Source: Curtobacterium sp. S6 (GTDB lineage: Bacteria; Actinomycetota; Actinomycetes; Actinomycetales; Micrococcaceae). From it: a DNA stretch of 64,000 nucleotides. The position numbers and the translations under genes are program-made. The notes under the pieces are model-generated. The model did not search any database. It was not told where the DNA came from and worked only from the letters and a program-made list of their open reading frames with translations. The stretch spans positions 164,433-228,432 of the forward strand of contig NZ_KL537415.1 of assembly GCF_000710345.2 (NCBI RefSeq). The letters are read 5' to 3'. Of the stretch, positions 35,787 to 44,325 are shown piece after piece; within the stretch, counting starts at the first letter, position 1, and each line of letters opens with the position of its first letter.

Positions 35787-36230
35787 GGTCCCGTCATGCC
35801 GAGGGGCAAGCCGGGCCCGCCGCGAGGAAGCGGCATCGTCTCTCACGGATCGTGAACGACGATGAGCGCGACATCCCTGCCGCTCCACAAGTTATCCACA
35901 AGCGTTTCGCTGGGTTGGGGAAAACTCGGTGTGAGTCGAGGCCCAGAGAACCTTCAACCCGTGGATGAGGGCTGGAAGTCGCGGAATAGTAACCAGGTTA
36001 TCCACAGGGCGGCTTTGGGAAAAACCCCTTGTTATCAGGGGTGATGTAGTACAAATTTATTTATCCACAGGCTTATACCCAAGGGGTCCACAAGTGCGTC
36101 GGCCTTATGCACAAGTTATCCACACCTAGAACGGTGGCGAGTGGAAAACCCCGCCGGGGGCCGGCTCCGCAATGGGTCGGGAAGTCAGTAGGCTGGGGTA
36201 GCAGCGGCGTAGAGAAGGAGACCCAAACCG
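35787..36230. promoter_or_regulatory. dnaB upstream region with a DnaA-box cluster
   Basis: 444 gene-free bp with four perfect TTATCCACA boxes (35892-35900, 35998-36006, 36061-36069, 36116-36124) and one TTATGCACA (36105-36113), all in the same orientation as dnaB. An AT-rich patch (about 36029-36064) lies between boxes 2 and 3. The density of perfect boxes exceeds that of the dnaN-dnaA spacer. The dnaB promoter must lie here. Confidence 0.85.
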
Positions 36231-37583
36231 ATGGCCGAAGCGGTCCAGGAACACGATGTAGGGCGGACACCGCCCCAGGACAACGTGGCCGAGCAGTCCG
36301 TGCTCGGCGGCATGATGCTCTCGAAGGACGCCATCGCGGACGTCGTCGAGGTGCTCATGGGGGTCGACTTCTACCGTCCGGCTCACGAGTCGATCTACGA
36401 CGCGATCATCGATCTGTACGGCAAGGGCGAGCCCGCCGACGCCATCACGGTCGCGGATGAACTGACCAAACGCGGCGAGCTCAGCCGTGTCGGCGGCGCA
36501 GCGTACCTCCACACCTTGATCTCCTCCGTGCCGACCGCTGCCAACGCGGGCTTCTACGCCGAGATCGTCCGGGAACGGGCGGTATTGCGCCGCCTGGTCG
36601 AGGCCGGCACCAAGATCGTGCAGCTCGGCTACTCGCAGGACGGCGAGGTCGACGACGTCGTGAACCAGGCGCAGGCCGAGGTTTACCAGGTTGCCGAACG
36701 CCGCACCTCCGAGGACTACGTGATCCTTAAGGAGATCATCGGCGAGACCGTCGAGGAGATCGAAGCCAACGGGGACAAGACCGACGGCATGCAGGGCGTC
36801 CCCACCGGGTTCTACGAACTGGACGAACTCACGCACGGGCTGATGGGCGGGCAGATGATCGTCGTCGCCGCCCGACCCGCGGTCGGTAAGTCCACGCTAG
36901 CCTTGGACATCGCCCGGTCCGCCGCGATCCATCACAATCAGGCCGCGGTGATCTTCTCCCTGGAGATGTCCCGGAACGAGATCGCGATGCGCCTGCTCTC
37001 CGCCGAGGCGTCCCTGAACCTCTCCGACCTGCGCCGAGGCTCGCTCGAGGACAGCCAGTGGTCCAAGATCGCCGAGGTCATGGGACGGATGGATAAGTCC
37101 CCGCTATTCATCGACGACTCCCCGAACATGTCCATGATGGAGATCCGGGCCAAGTGTCGCCGGCTCAAGCAGAAGAATAACCTTCAGCTCGTGGTGCTGG
37201 ATTACCTTCAGCTCATGTCCTCGGGCAAGCGCGTGGAATCGCGTCAGCAAGAGGTTTCGGAATTCTCCCGTTCACTGAAGCTCCTGGCCAAGGAGCTCGA
37301 GGTTCCGGTCATCGCGCTCTCGCAGCTGAACCGTGGCTCCGAGCAGCGCAACGACAAGAAGCCGATGATCTCCGACCTGCGTGAGAGTGGTTCCATCGAG
37401 CAGGACGCCGACATGGTGATCCTGCTCCACCGCGAGGACATTTACGACAAGGAGTCCCCGCGCGCCGGTGAGGCCGACGTGATCGTGGCCAAGCACCGTA
37501 ATGGCCCCACCAAGACGATCACCGTCGCCTTCCAGGGCCACTACTCGCGGTTCGCCAATATGGCCAACGACGGCGGCTTCTAG
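36231..37583 (+). CDS. dnaB: replicative DNA helicase DnaB
   Basis: A 450-aa hexameric helicase that unwinds DNA at the fork. It has the N-terminal DnaG-interacting domain (PPQDNVAEQSVLGGMML), Walker A in ARPAVGKSTLALDIARSAA, Walker B QLVVLDYLQLM, and the ELEVPVIALSQLNRGSEQRNDKKPMISDLRESGSIEQDAD region with the arginine fingers. No intein interrupts it, unlike some mycobacterial dnaB genes. It is loaded by DciA (dciA at 10.8 kb). A cluster of DnaA boxes lies upstream. Confidence 0.97.
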   Translation: MAEAVQEHDVGRTPPQDNVAEQSVLGGMMLSKDAIADVVEVLMGVDFYRPAHESIYDAIIDLYGKGEPADAITVADELTKRGELSRVGGAAYLHTLISSVPTAANAGFYAEIVRERAVLRRLVEAGTKIVQLGYSQDGEVDDVVNQAQAEVYQVAERRTSEDYVILKEIIGETVEEIEANGDKTDGMQGVPTGFYELDELTHGLMGGQMIVVAARPAVGKSTLALDIARSAAIHHNQAAVIFSLEMSRNEIAMRLLSAEASLNLSDLRRGSLEDSQWSKIAEVMGRMDKSPLFIDDSPNMSMMEIRAKCRRLKQKNNLQLVVLDYLQLMSSGKRVESRQQEVSEFSRSLKLLAKELEVPVIALSQLNRGSEQRNDKKPMISDLRESGSIEQDADMVILLHREDIYDKESPRAGEADVIVAKHRNGPTKTITVAFQGHYSRFANMANDGGF

Positions 37584-37706
37584 CCGATACCCCCGGACGG
37601 CCGCGGGTCTCGTGGGACTCCGCGGCGACTGTGGCCGCCGACACGAACGCGTCATGAACCCTCATGAACTTCGCCACACTATCCGGTTCGGCGATACCTT
37701 GAGGGG

Positions 37707-39110
37707 ATGAGCTCCGCCGCACCCTCTGAGAACTTTGGAACGCCCCGCCACGGCACCGCGGAATACGACCACTACTCGGTCTCCGCGCGCATGGACCGGC
37801 TACCGGTCCTGCGCTCCCACCGGATGATCACGGTGATCGTGGGCCTCGGGGTGTTCTTCGACCAGTACGAGAACTTCCTGGCCGCGACCATCTCCAAGGT
37901 CCTCCAGAACGACTTTCTCCTCTCCGGGACGGTGCTTTCCCTCGTGCTGGCCTCGGCGTTCCTGGGACAGTTCTTGGGCGCGATCTTCATGGGCCGCCTG
38001 GCCGACCGGGTCGGACGACGCACCGCGTTCATCGTGAACCTGCTGTTGTATTCGGGTTTCTCCCTCATCGCGGCCTTCGCGCCGAACGCCGAATGGCTGA
38101 TCGTCTGCCGCTTCATCGCGGGCATCGGGATCGGCGGCGAATACGCGCTGGCCGACTCGTATCTCTCCGATCTCCTCCCGAAGGCTTCCCGCGGCCGCTT
38201 CATCGCGTGGGCGTACACGGTCAGCTTCCTCGGCATCCCGGCGGTCGGTTTGCTGGCCCACTGGTTGGTGCCGCTGACCCCGCTGGGTATCAGCGGATGG
38301 CGGTGGCTGTTCGTTCTGGGCGCCCTCGGCGGGTTCATCGTGTGGTTTGTGCGCCGCGGGGTCCCGGAGTCGCCACGCTGGCTGGAAACCCAGGGGCGGC
38401 TGAGCGAGGCGCGGGCGATCGTGGAGAAATTCGAGGACGAGGCCCGTGCCGCGGGCAAGACCCTCGCCGAACCTGACGCCTCGATCCGTCCCGTCACGGA
38501 AGCCAAGGTTCCCTTCCGAGAGATCTTCCAGAAGCCGTTCCGCAAGCGGACCTTGATGCTGTCCGCGATGAACTTCCTGCAGGTCTTCGGGTATTACGGT
38601 TTTGGCACCGTGGCGGTCCTGGCGCTGAGCGCCAAGGGATTCGACGTCGTCGAGTCCATTGGGTACACGGCGCTGACGTACTTCGGGTATCCGCTGGGAT
38701 CGATCCTGATCATTCCGTTCATCGAAAAATTCGAGCGGAAGTACCTGGTGATGGTGACGGCCGGCCTCATGGGCGTGTTCGGCCTGGCCTTCGGGTTTGG
38801 CACGGGGCCCGCGTGGGTGGTGATCGCGGGCGTGCTGTTCACGATGGCGAGCAACATGTTCTCGAATTCCTACCATGTGTTCATGGCGGAGAATTTCCCC
38901 ACGCGGGTCAGGGGAACCGCCTCGGGCTTCGCGTATTCGCTGTCTAAGCTGACCAGCGCATTTCTGCCGTTCCTGCTGCTCCCGTTGCTGAGCGGGGCCG
39001 GTTCGGCGGCGGTGTTCTCGGTGGTTGCCCTCGCGATGGTGCTACTGATCCTGGACGTCGGCATCCTGGGGGATCGCACCACCGGGCGTAGCGCGGATCG
39101 GGAGGCGTAG
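37707..39110 (+). CDS. MFS transporter
   Basis: A 467-aa major facilitator with 12 predicted helices. The loop 2-3 motif is GRLADRVGRRTAFIV and the loop after helix 4 is RFIAGIGIGGEYALADSYLSDLLPKASRG, characteristic of sugar/metabolite:H+ symporters. The first about 45 residues are polar. It lies 124 bp after dnaB. Relatives include metabolite and aromatic acid porters, and the substrate is not deducible. It ends convergently with the AAA-TIR gene, 27 bp apart. Confidence 0.88.
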   Translation: MSSAAPSENFGTPRHGTAEYDHYSVSARMDRLPVLRSHRMITVIVGLGVFFDQYENFLAATISKVLQNDFLLSGTVLSLVLASAFLGQFLGAIFMGRLADRVGRRTAFIVNLLLYSGFSLIAAFAPNAEWLIVCRFIAGIGIGGEYALADSYLSDLLPKASRGRFIAWAYTVSFLGIPAVGLLAHWLVPLTPLGISGWRWLFVLGALGGFIVWFVRRGVPESPRWLETQGRLSEARAIVEKFEDEARAAGKTLAEPDASIRPVTEAKVPFREIFQKPFRKRTLMLSAMNFLQVFGYYGFGTVAVLALSAKGFDVVESIGYTALTYFGYPLGSILIIPFIEKFERKYLVMVTAGLMGVFGLAFGFGTGPAWVVIAGVLFTMASNMFSNSYHVFMAENFPTRVRGTASGFAYSLSKLTSAFLPFLLLPLLSGAGSAAVFSVVALAMVLLILDVGILGDRTTGRSADREA

Positions 39111-39137
39111 AGACGGGGCGCCCGTTCCGTCAGCGGG

Positions 39138-41555
39138 TCAGAGAGTCTCCAACCACGCCCGGACGGACTTCTCCATAGACCTGATGGTGCGCGCGGCCGA
39201 TAGAAACGCCTTCGAGGTCGGCACCAGGTGGCTCGAAAAATAAGGCATCTGGCCGGCGACTTTTTCCAGCTCGGCTGTCTCCATATCGCCTAGTTGATCT
39301 GCCATGGCCTCAAGTTGCGGCATGAGGTCTGGGGGAAGTGCGCTTCGGTCAATCTTCGATGCCGCGGACAGCGCACGATTCAGCGATGTCATGAGGTTCT
39401 CCCAGGTATTCGACGCTTTCCGTCCGCTCTCGATGAGGTTTTGGTTCGGGGTTGCCAAGGCCTTTTCCGCGCGTGCCAGTGCCTTGCCGCGATCGAGTCC
39501 TGCCGCGGCGATCCGTGGAGGTATCGTCCGAAACTCTCGCCCTAGGCGGTCGAAATCCTCGAGAAATTCAAGGATATCTTTTTGGGCCTGAGGCATAAGA
39601 GATTCCGCGGCCTCCATATATTCCATGAATCCACGAGGGGGTTCATCGTGATCCCCTGAGGCTCCTTCGGGTGATTCGTCGGAAGCTACCGGTTGCGATT
39701 CTCTCTCGGTCATGACCTCGTCAAGGCGCCGAGCAATCTCCTCCACCGCCTGCCGATATTCTGCCGACGAGCGGTCTGAGACGCGTCCCTTATGCGCATC
39801 CAGGTACTTGATGGAACGCAGGCGCGTGAAAAGTGGTGTCTGAGCAGGGGCAGAGCCCAATTCGCGTGGTGTGATCCAGATGAGTGGCAGAAGTAGGTTT
39901 TCCGACCCACTGCGTTGCGCGGCGTCCGAGAATTGGGTGAACTCGTCCTGACACGCCTCACTCTTCACGTAGCGCGGTGTGATGAAGGGAAGGAAAAATG
40001 TTGACGTGCGTAATCCGTCATTGATACTCCTCTGGAGTTGCTGCCCCCAATGGATGGATTGGACGTCCAAGAACAGTTGGATGGAGCGTCCGAAGCGCCC
40101 CTCCATGGTGTCCTGAATGTCCAACGCAAACTGGCGAATATCGCCGCCGGTGGCCGACTCTTGATCCTTGTGCGTGTAGCTGATGAAGACGGTGGCGTCG
40201 GTCATGGACGACATGGGTTCGCTTTCTGGCGAGGCGGACGGAAGTGGAAGGGCTAGATCTTCTGTGCTGGGGGACTCCTGGGGAACCCAGAGCCGTTCAT
40301 CGTGCAGGCTCGATAGGGGAATGGCCCAGAGATTATCGTCGAATGCGACGGATCGGTCACCCGTGTACACGACGAATCCCCGGTGGAACCTTTCGCCGTA
40401 ATGATTCTTGAAGGCGCGTATGCCCTTGAAATGCTGAGGAGTGGCCGATCCTGAGCTTTTGACCTCGACGGCGACGAGGCGCCCCTGGGAATCCTGGAGA
40501 ACCATGTCGACCTCATGGGTCCGGCCCTGGGTAATCTCCCGCCAATGGGTGAGGCGCGTCAGAGTCTCGGACCACCCGAGGTGGGCCACCAGCTGCTGAA
40601 CGACGTGGGCTTCCAGGAGTCCTCCGCGAGCACCGGCGTCCCCGAGCGTGCGGTCGATGGAGAGCACCACGGACGCGGAAAGCGCGGTGTCTGCGGGGTA
40701 GACCTTCGAGGTTGAGCGGGCCGACTTCTTGACCGGGCGATGAAAATTCGGAATTTCGTGGAGAAGAAAGCGGCGTTCCAGAACATCGACGTACCGATTG
40801 ACCGTTCGACGATCTATTCCGAGGGCCGTCGAGATCGCCGTGGCGTTGAATTCCCCCGCTGGGTTCATGAGCAGATGGGAGAGTACGTCGTGAGCGGTGC
40901 CGGCGTCCATTTTTTCGCCGGGAAGGACATTGTCGGTGAGGAGACCCGCGATGTCGTGTTCAATCCTGTGCGCCAAAACCAGTCCCGATGTGGCTTCTTC
41001 CGTGACTCGGTAGCGAGGAAGTCCACCGAGAATCACGCGTTCCTCCCAAGGGCGTACGGCGGAGGAAGCGGCTCCGGCGGCGTCGGGGGTCCCATCGAAG
41101 AGACGGTCGATGACCGACCAGGGCCGAGCGGGTGACGCCGACAGCTCCGCCTCACTCAAGGGTTCGAGCGTGAGCCGGGAGACACGGCGGGCGAGGGGGT
41201 CGGTGCCTCCCAAGCCAGTGCGGCCGATGGCGGCGGATCCAGTCAAGATGCACCGGACGGCATCGGACCTTTCGTCTAACAAGGCCTTAAGCGCCAGGGG
41301 CAAGCCCGGGAGTAATTGCGCCTCGTCAATCGCGAAGGGGACGGGAAGGCTTCGAAGCCACGCGAGGGTGTTTTCCGATGCCGCGGCATAGTGCGTGGGA
41401 TCCGTCAGGGTGACGATGGTCGTGATCGTGCCGGCCTCGTGAAGAGCCCTCAAAAGTCGCGTCTTGCCGACGGCACGGGCACCTTCGATGATGACGACGG
41501 GCGACGACTCGAGGAGCTCGACGACCCGCGATTCGATGAACCGAGGAACGTACAT
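39138..41555 (-). CDS. AAA-type ATPase/DUF4143 protein fused to a TIR domain, candidate defence effector
   Basis: An 805-aa fusion from the ATG at 41555. Residues 1-200 are an AAA_14-like ATPase: start MYVPRFIESRVVELL, Walker A GARAVGKT (25-32), Walker B FAIDEAQLL (74-82). Residues 200-425 form a winged-helix and DUF4143-type region ending in a PD-(D/E)xK-like arrangement (EVD 348-350, VEVK 363-366). Residues 452-615 are a TIR domain (TDATVFISYTHKDQES, FLDVQSIHWGQQLQRSI, YVKSEACQDEF) with E538 in the position of the NADase glutamate. Residues 640-805 are predicted helical. TIR proteins in bacteria commonly degrade NAD+ or make signals during phage infection; that role here is inference. The start gives a possible leaderless mRNA (TACAAT 7 nt before ATG). 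Confidence 0.85.
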   Translation of the reverse strand: MYVPRFIESRVVELLESSPVVIIEGARAVGKTRLLRALHEAGTITTIVTLTDPTHYAAASENTLAWLRSLPVPFAIDEAQLLPGLPLALKALLDERSDAVRCILTGSAAIGRTGLGGTDPLARRVSRLTLEPLSEAELSASPARPWSVIDRLFDGTPDAAGAASSAVRPWEERVILGGLPRYRVTEEATSGLVLAHRIEHDIAGLLTDNVLPGEKMDAGTAHDVLSHLLMNPAGEFNATAISTALGIDRRTVNRYVDVLERRFLLHEIPNFHRPVKKSARSTSKVYPADTALSASVVLSIDRTLGDAGARGGLLEAHVVQQLVAHLGWSETLTRLTHWREITQGRTHEVDMVLQDSQGRLVAVEVKSSGSATPQHFKGIRAFKNHYGERFHRGFVVYTGDRSVAFDDNLWAIPLSSLHDERLWVPQESPSTEDLALPLPSASPESEPMSSMTDATVFISYTHKDQESATGGDIRQFALDIQDTMEGRFGRSIQLFLDVQSIHWGQQLQRSINDGLRTSTFFLPFITPRYVKSEACQDEFTQFSDAAQRSGSENLLLPLIWITPRELGSAPAQTPLFTRLRSIKYLDAHKGRVSDRSSAEYRQAVEEIARRLDEVMTERESQPVASDESPEGASGDHDEPPRGFMEYMEAAESLMPQAQKDILEFLEDFDRLGREFRTIPPRIAAAGLDRGKALARAEKALATPNQNLIESGRKASNTWENLMTSLNRALSAASKIDRSALPPDLMPQLEAMADQLGDMETAELEKVAGQMPYFSSHLVPTSKAFLSAARTIRSMEKSVRAWLETL

Positions 41556-41557
41556 GT

Positions 41558-41593
41558 CGAAGATTGTACATTCAGGGGTGCGAAGATTGTACA
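41558..41593 (-). promoter_or_regulatory. 13-bp direct repeat with -10 elements upstream of the AAA-TIR gene
   Basis: CGAAGATTGTACA occurs at 41558-41570 and 41581-41593 (period 23 bp). Read on the minus strand each copy contains TACAAT, a good -10 hexamer; the proximal one ends 7 nt before the ATG, so transcripts could be leaderless. A TGTACA palindrome lies further upstream. Confidence 0.5.
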
Positions 41594-41674
41594 TCCTGTG
41601 TACAGAGTTCCCCGTGACCTCGACATTCCGGATCCACGTAGGTCCGCCGCCCGATACCGAGTCTGGACGCAACC

Positions 41675-41706
41675 GTGGGGCGCTCGCCATGCGGTGAGCG
41701 CCCCAC
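41675..41706 (-). terminator. stem-loop between the secreted protein and AAA-TIR genes
   Basis: Perfect 11-bp arms GTGGGGCGCTC (41675-41685) and GAGCGCCCCAC (41696-41706). No T tract; terminator-like for the upstream secreted-protein gene. Confidence 0.5.
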
Positions 41707-41744
41707 GGGCCGTTGGTTAATCCTCAGGGCCGAAGCCGTGGGAT

Positions 41745-42407
41745 TTAGACGGCCTTAGTCTCAAATACCCCGCCCTTCATGGTGGAGGAATTGACGGTTC
41801 CATTGGCATCCGTCGCCACAATAGTGGCGATCCCCTGGTCATCGATGGTCAGGGATTTGGCGTTGGCAAAAAGTTTATTGGTGGAGCCCGGAAGGGTCTG
41901 GTGTGAATTGTATCCGTCGTCGGTCGGGGTCAGATAAATGACCGATGTTCCGGAAACGAAATAGATATTGCCCTCGCGGTCAACATTGGTGTTGGCGTAA
42001 TGGACCTCGGGTGTGCTGAACATTGCTGTGGGGGCCATCGGAAGGCTGCCCGAACCGTTGTCTTGAGCGAAGCCCACCGCGCGGCCGTCCTGGTAAACGG
42101 CATAGCCCACGGCCCCTGTTTGCGGCGCTGTGGCCACGGGCGGCGTATCCAGGAAGTAGGTGCGGATCTCGAGGTTACCCTGGACCGGATGGTTCACGAC
42201 CTGGCGTGAGGTTTCCTGCCAGGTTCCGGTCCACGTGTCGTCGAAGGTCGGAAGTTCCGCGGCGGCCTGCGTGTCAGCCGCCTGAGGAGCCGCCGCCGGG
42301 CTCGCGGCCATGGCGGGTGTTCCGGCGAACAGCGACGCCGCCAGGAGGGCGGCGCTACCGCCGCTCGCGAGGGTAATCTTCATTCGATTCGAGGTGGTGC
42401 TGCGCAT
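41745..42407 (-). CDS. secreted protein of unknown function
   Basis: A 220-aa protein with a Sec signal peptide: basic start MRSTTSNRMK, hydrophobic core LASGGSAALLAASLFA, and a likely cleavage after AMA in GTPAMAAS (about residue 34). The mature protein has a Pro/Ala-rich linker and then a beta-rich region including REGNIYFVSGTSVIYLTP and DDQGIATIVATDANGTV, which may form repeated strands like a propeller or lectin domain. No cysteines or catalytic residues stand out. I do not recognise the family. A GGAGAGG site precedes the ATG. It appears to be a single-gene unit. Confidence 0.75.
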   Translation of the reverse strand: MRSTTSNRMKITLASGGSAALLAASLFAGTPAMAASPAAAPQAADTQAAAELPTFDDTWTGTWQETSRQVVNHPVQGNLEIRTYFLDTPPVATAPQTGAVGYAVYQDGRAVGFAQDNGSGSLPMAPTAMFSTPEVHYANTNVDREGNIYFVSGTSVIYLTPTDDGYNSHQTLPGSTNKLFANAKSLTIDDQGIATIVATDANGTVNSSTMKGGVFETKAV

Positions 42408-42902
42408 GTTGGTTCATTCCTCTCCTTCGGTCCGCTCGTCTCCGAGGTGGCTCCGGTGCGGGGTCCGAGTGGTTGGTGTTTCCCATCATTTGCTGATGAC
42501 ACTGTGAACCATTCCTCAGGATTCCGGGTGGAACAAGGACTTCCTTGAATTTAAAACCAACTCGATACGCAGGTCACGAGGACGTCACTATTTCAAATCA
42601 CAGTGACCCGCTATTCCGCGCGGAACTGACAAGCCGACAATCCCGCGAACGCGGGTCACAACGCTCACCGCGATAATTCCTCAACCGGAGGAGCCGGGAT
42701 TATTCAAGGGTTTGAAATATGACCGCTTCGTGATCACCGGAATCGACTCCGGGAAATATTTCTCTCCCGGGCAGGGACGGTTCGCCGAGGCGGGGTCGAG
42801 CGTGCGTGACGAAGAGTTACCTAGGCCTGGGGTGCGGTCTTCCCGAGGGGTACGTTCGGCTCTACATCATCTCCGCGCACCTTCCGAGAAAGTTCGAACC
42901 CC
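42408..42902. other. intergenic region upstream of the thiosulfate transporter
   Basis: 495 bp, partly AT-rich (42520-42600) and containing the short palindrome AAGGACTTCCTT (42536-42547). It must hold promoters for the flanking genes. I see no gene and no riboswitch I can support. Confidence 0.5.
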
Positions 42903-44321
42903 ATGATCCTGACCGGCCTCCTCATCGGCGCCCTGCTGGGCATCGTCATGCAACGGGGACGCTTCTGCGTCACCGGAATGCTGCGGGATATCTTCCTGCT
43001 GAAATCCTGGCGGACCTTTACCGCCCTGATGATCGTGATCGCCGTCCACGCCGTCGGAATCGCGGCCCTGACCGGCGCGGGGATTATTTCCCCCGAGTAC
43101 CCGACCTTCGCCCCCGCGGCCGTCGTGATCGGCGGGTTGCTCTTCGGCATGGGCATCATCCTCGCCGGGGGTTGCGCCTCGGGCACGTGGTACCGCGCCG
43201 CGGAAGGACTCGTGGGGTCGTGGATCGCGCTCGCGATGTACGCGCTCTCCTCGGCCGCCATGAAGAAGGGCGCGCTCGGCGGCCTGAACACCGGCATGAA
43301 AAAGTGGGACACCGGGCTCACGACGATTCCCGCCGCCCTCGGTCTTTCGCCGTGGCTGTTCGTCGTTGTCCTGGTCGCGATCACCCTCGTGATGGTGCGT
43401 CACTTCTTGCGCAGGGAACGCCAAGCGGCCAAGCCCGCGACCCTCGGCGGTCGGTCCGCGTGGAAGCGGCCCCTGCACTTCTACGTTGCGGCCGTGCTCG
43501 TCGGTCTCCTCGGGGTCATCGCCTGGCCGCTGTCCGCGGCGACGGGCCGTAACGACGGGTTGGGCATTACCTCGCCCTCGTCAAACCTGGTGAAATTCAT
43601 CGTGACGGGCGACGGCGCGACGATCGACTGGGGCGTTCTCCTCGTGCTCGGCCTCTTCGTGGGGTCCTTCGTGGCGGCCAAGGCAACCGGAGAATTCCGC
43701 GTGCGCGTTCCCGACGCCGCCACGGCCGTTCGCTCGGCGATCGGCGGCGTCATGATGGGCGTGGGAGCCTCGTGGGCGGGAGGGTGCACCGTCGGTAACG
43801 GCATGGTCCAAACCAGCCTGTTCAGTGTCCAAGGATGGGTCGCTCTGGTGTTCATCGCGCTGGGTGTGGGGCTCGGCGCCAAACTCTGGCTCAAGCCGTC
43901 CCGGACGAGGCCCGCGACCGAAGGCACCTACTCCACGGATCAGAGCCTCGGTGGCACCGCCGGATCCGCCGACATCGAAAACACGCCCGCACCCGGCGCC
44001 GGAGAAACCTCACCCTTCGGTGGATTTGCGGCGGCGCCGGGAGCGCTCGCGGTCAAGGCTCCGGAAGCCTCGGCCAAGGTGCGTGACCTGGGTGAAGGGT
44101 ACTACGCGCTCGATTCCTTGGGCGCGGTCTGCCCCTTCCCCCTGATCGAGGCGAAGGACGTCATGACGACCCTCGCCAGCGGCGACCACCTGGTCATTGA
44201 CTTTGACTGCACCCAGGCCACCGAGGCCATTCCGCACTGGGCCGCCGAAGATGGCCACGAGGTCACGGACTTCCACGAACGCGGAGAGGCCAGTTGGCAG
44301 ATCACGCTGCGGAAGGCCTAG
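42903..44321 (+). CDS. thiosulfate transporter TsuA (YeeE/YedE) fused to a TusA-like domain
   Basis: A 472-aa fusion. Residues 1-330 are a YeeE/YedE membrane transporter with two inverted halves. The cysteines known to relay thiosulfate are present: C22 in RGRFCVTGM, C91 in LAGGCASGTWYR and C295 in WAGGCTVGNG. After a Pro/Gly/Ser linker (335-395), residues 400-472 are a TusA fold with the sulfur-carrying cysteine C410 in GAVCPFPLIEAK. In characterised systems the separate TusA-like TsuB is needed for thiosulfate uptake through TsuA; fusion would deliver sulfur directly from the channel. It lies convergent with an aldo/keto reductase, 4 bp apart. Substrate assignment rests on the conserved cysteines. 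Confidence 0.9.
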   Translation: MILTGLLIGALLGIVMQRGRFCVTGMLRDIFLLKSWRTFTALMIVIAVHAVGIAALTGAGIISPEYPTFAPAAVVIGGLLFGMGIILAGGCASGTWYRAAEGLVGSWIALAMYALSSAAMKKGALGGLNTGMKKWDTGLTTIPAALGLSPWLFVVVLVAITLVMVRHFLRRERQAAKPATLGGRSAWKRPLHFYVAAVLVGLLGVIAWPLSAATGRNDGLGITSPSSNLVKFIVTGDGATIDWGVLLVLGLFVGSFVAAKATGEFRVRVPDAATAVRSAIGGVMMGVGASWAGGCTVGNGMVQTSLFSVQGWVALVFIALGVGLGAKLWLKPSRTRPATEGTYSTDQSLGGTAGSADIENTPAPGAGETSPFGGFAAAPGALAVKAPEASAKVRDLGEGYYALDSLGAVCPFPLIEAKDVMTTLASGDHLVIDFDCTQATEAIPHWAAEDGHEVTDFHERGEASWQITLRKA

Positions 44322-44325
44322 GGGC

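Noticed and set aside
35892-36124. Calling the dnaB-upstream cluster the main oriC
   Set aside because: The dnaN-dnaA spacer and dnaA promoter also hold boxes and are the established position in actinobacteria; the cluster lacks an adjacent dnaA gene. Kept as a finding only.
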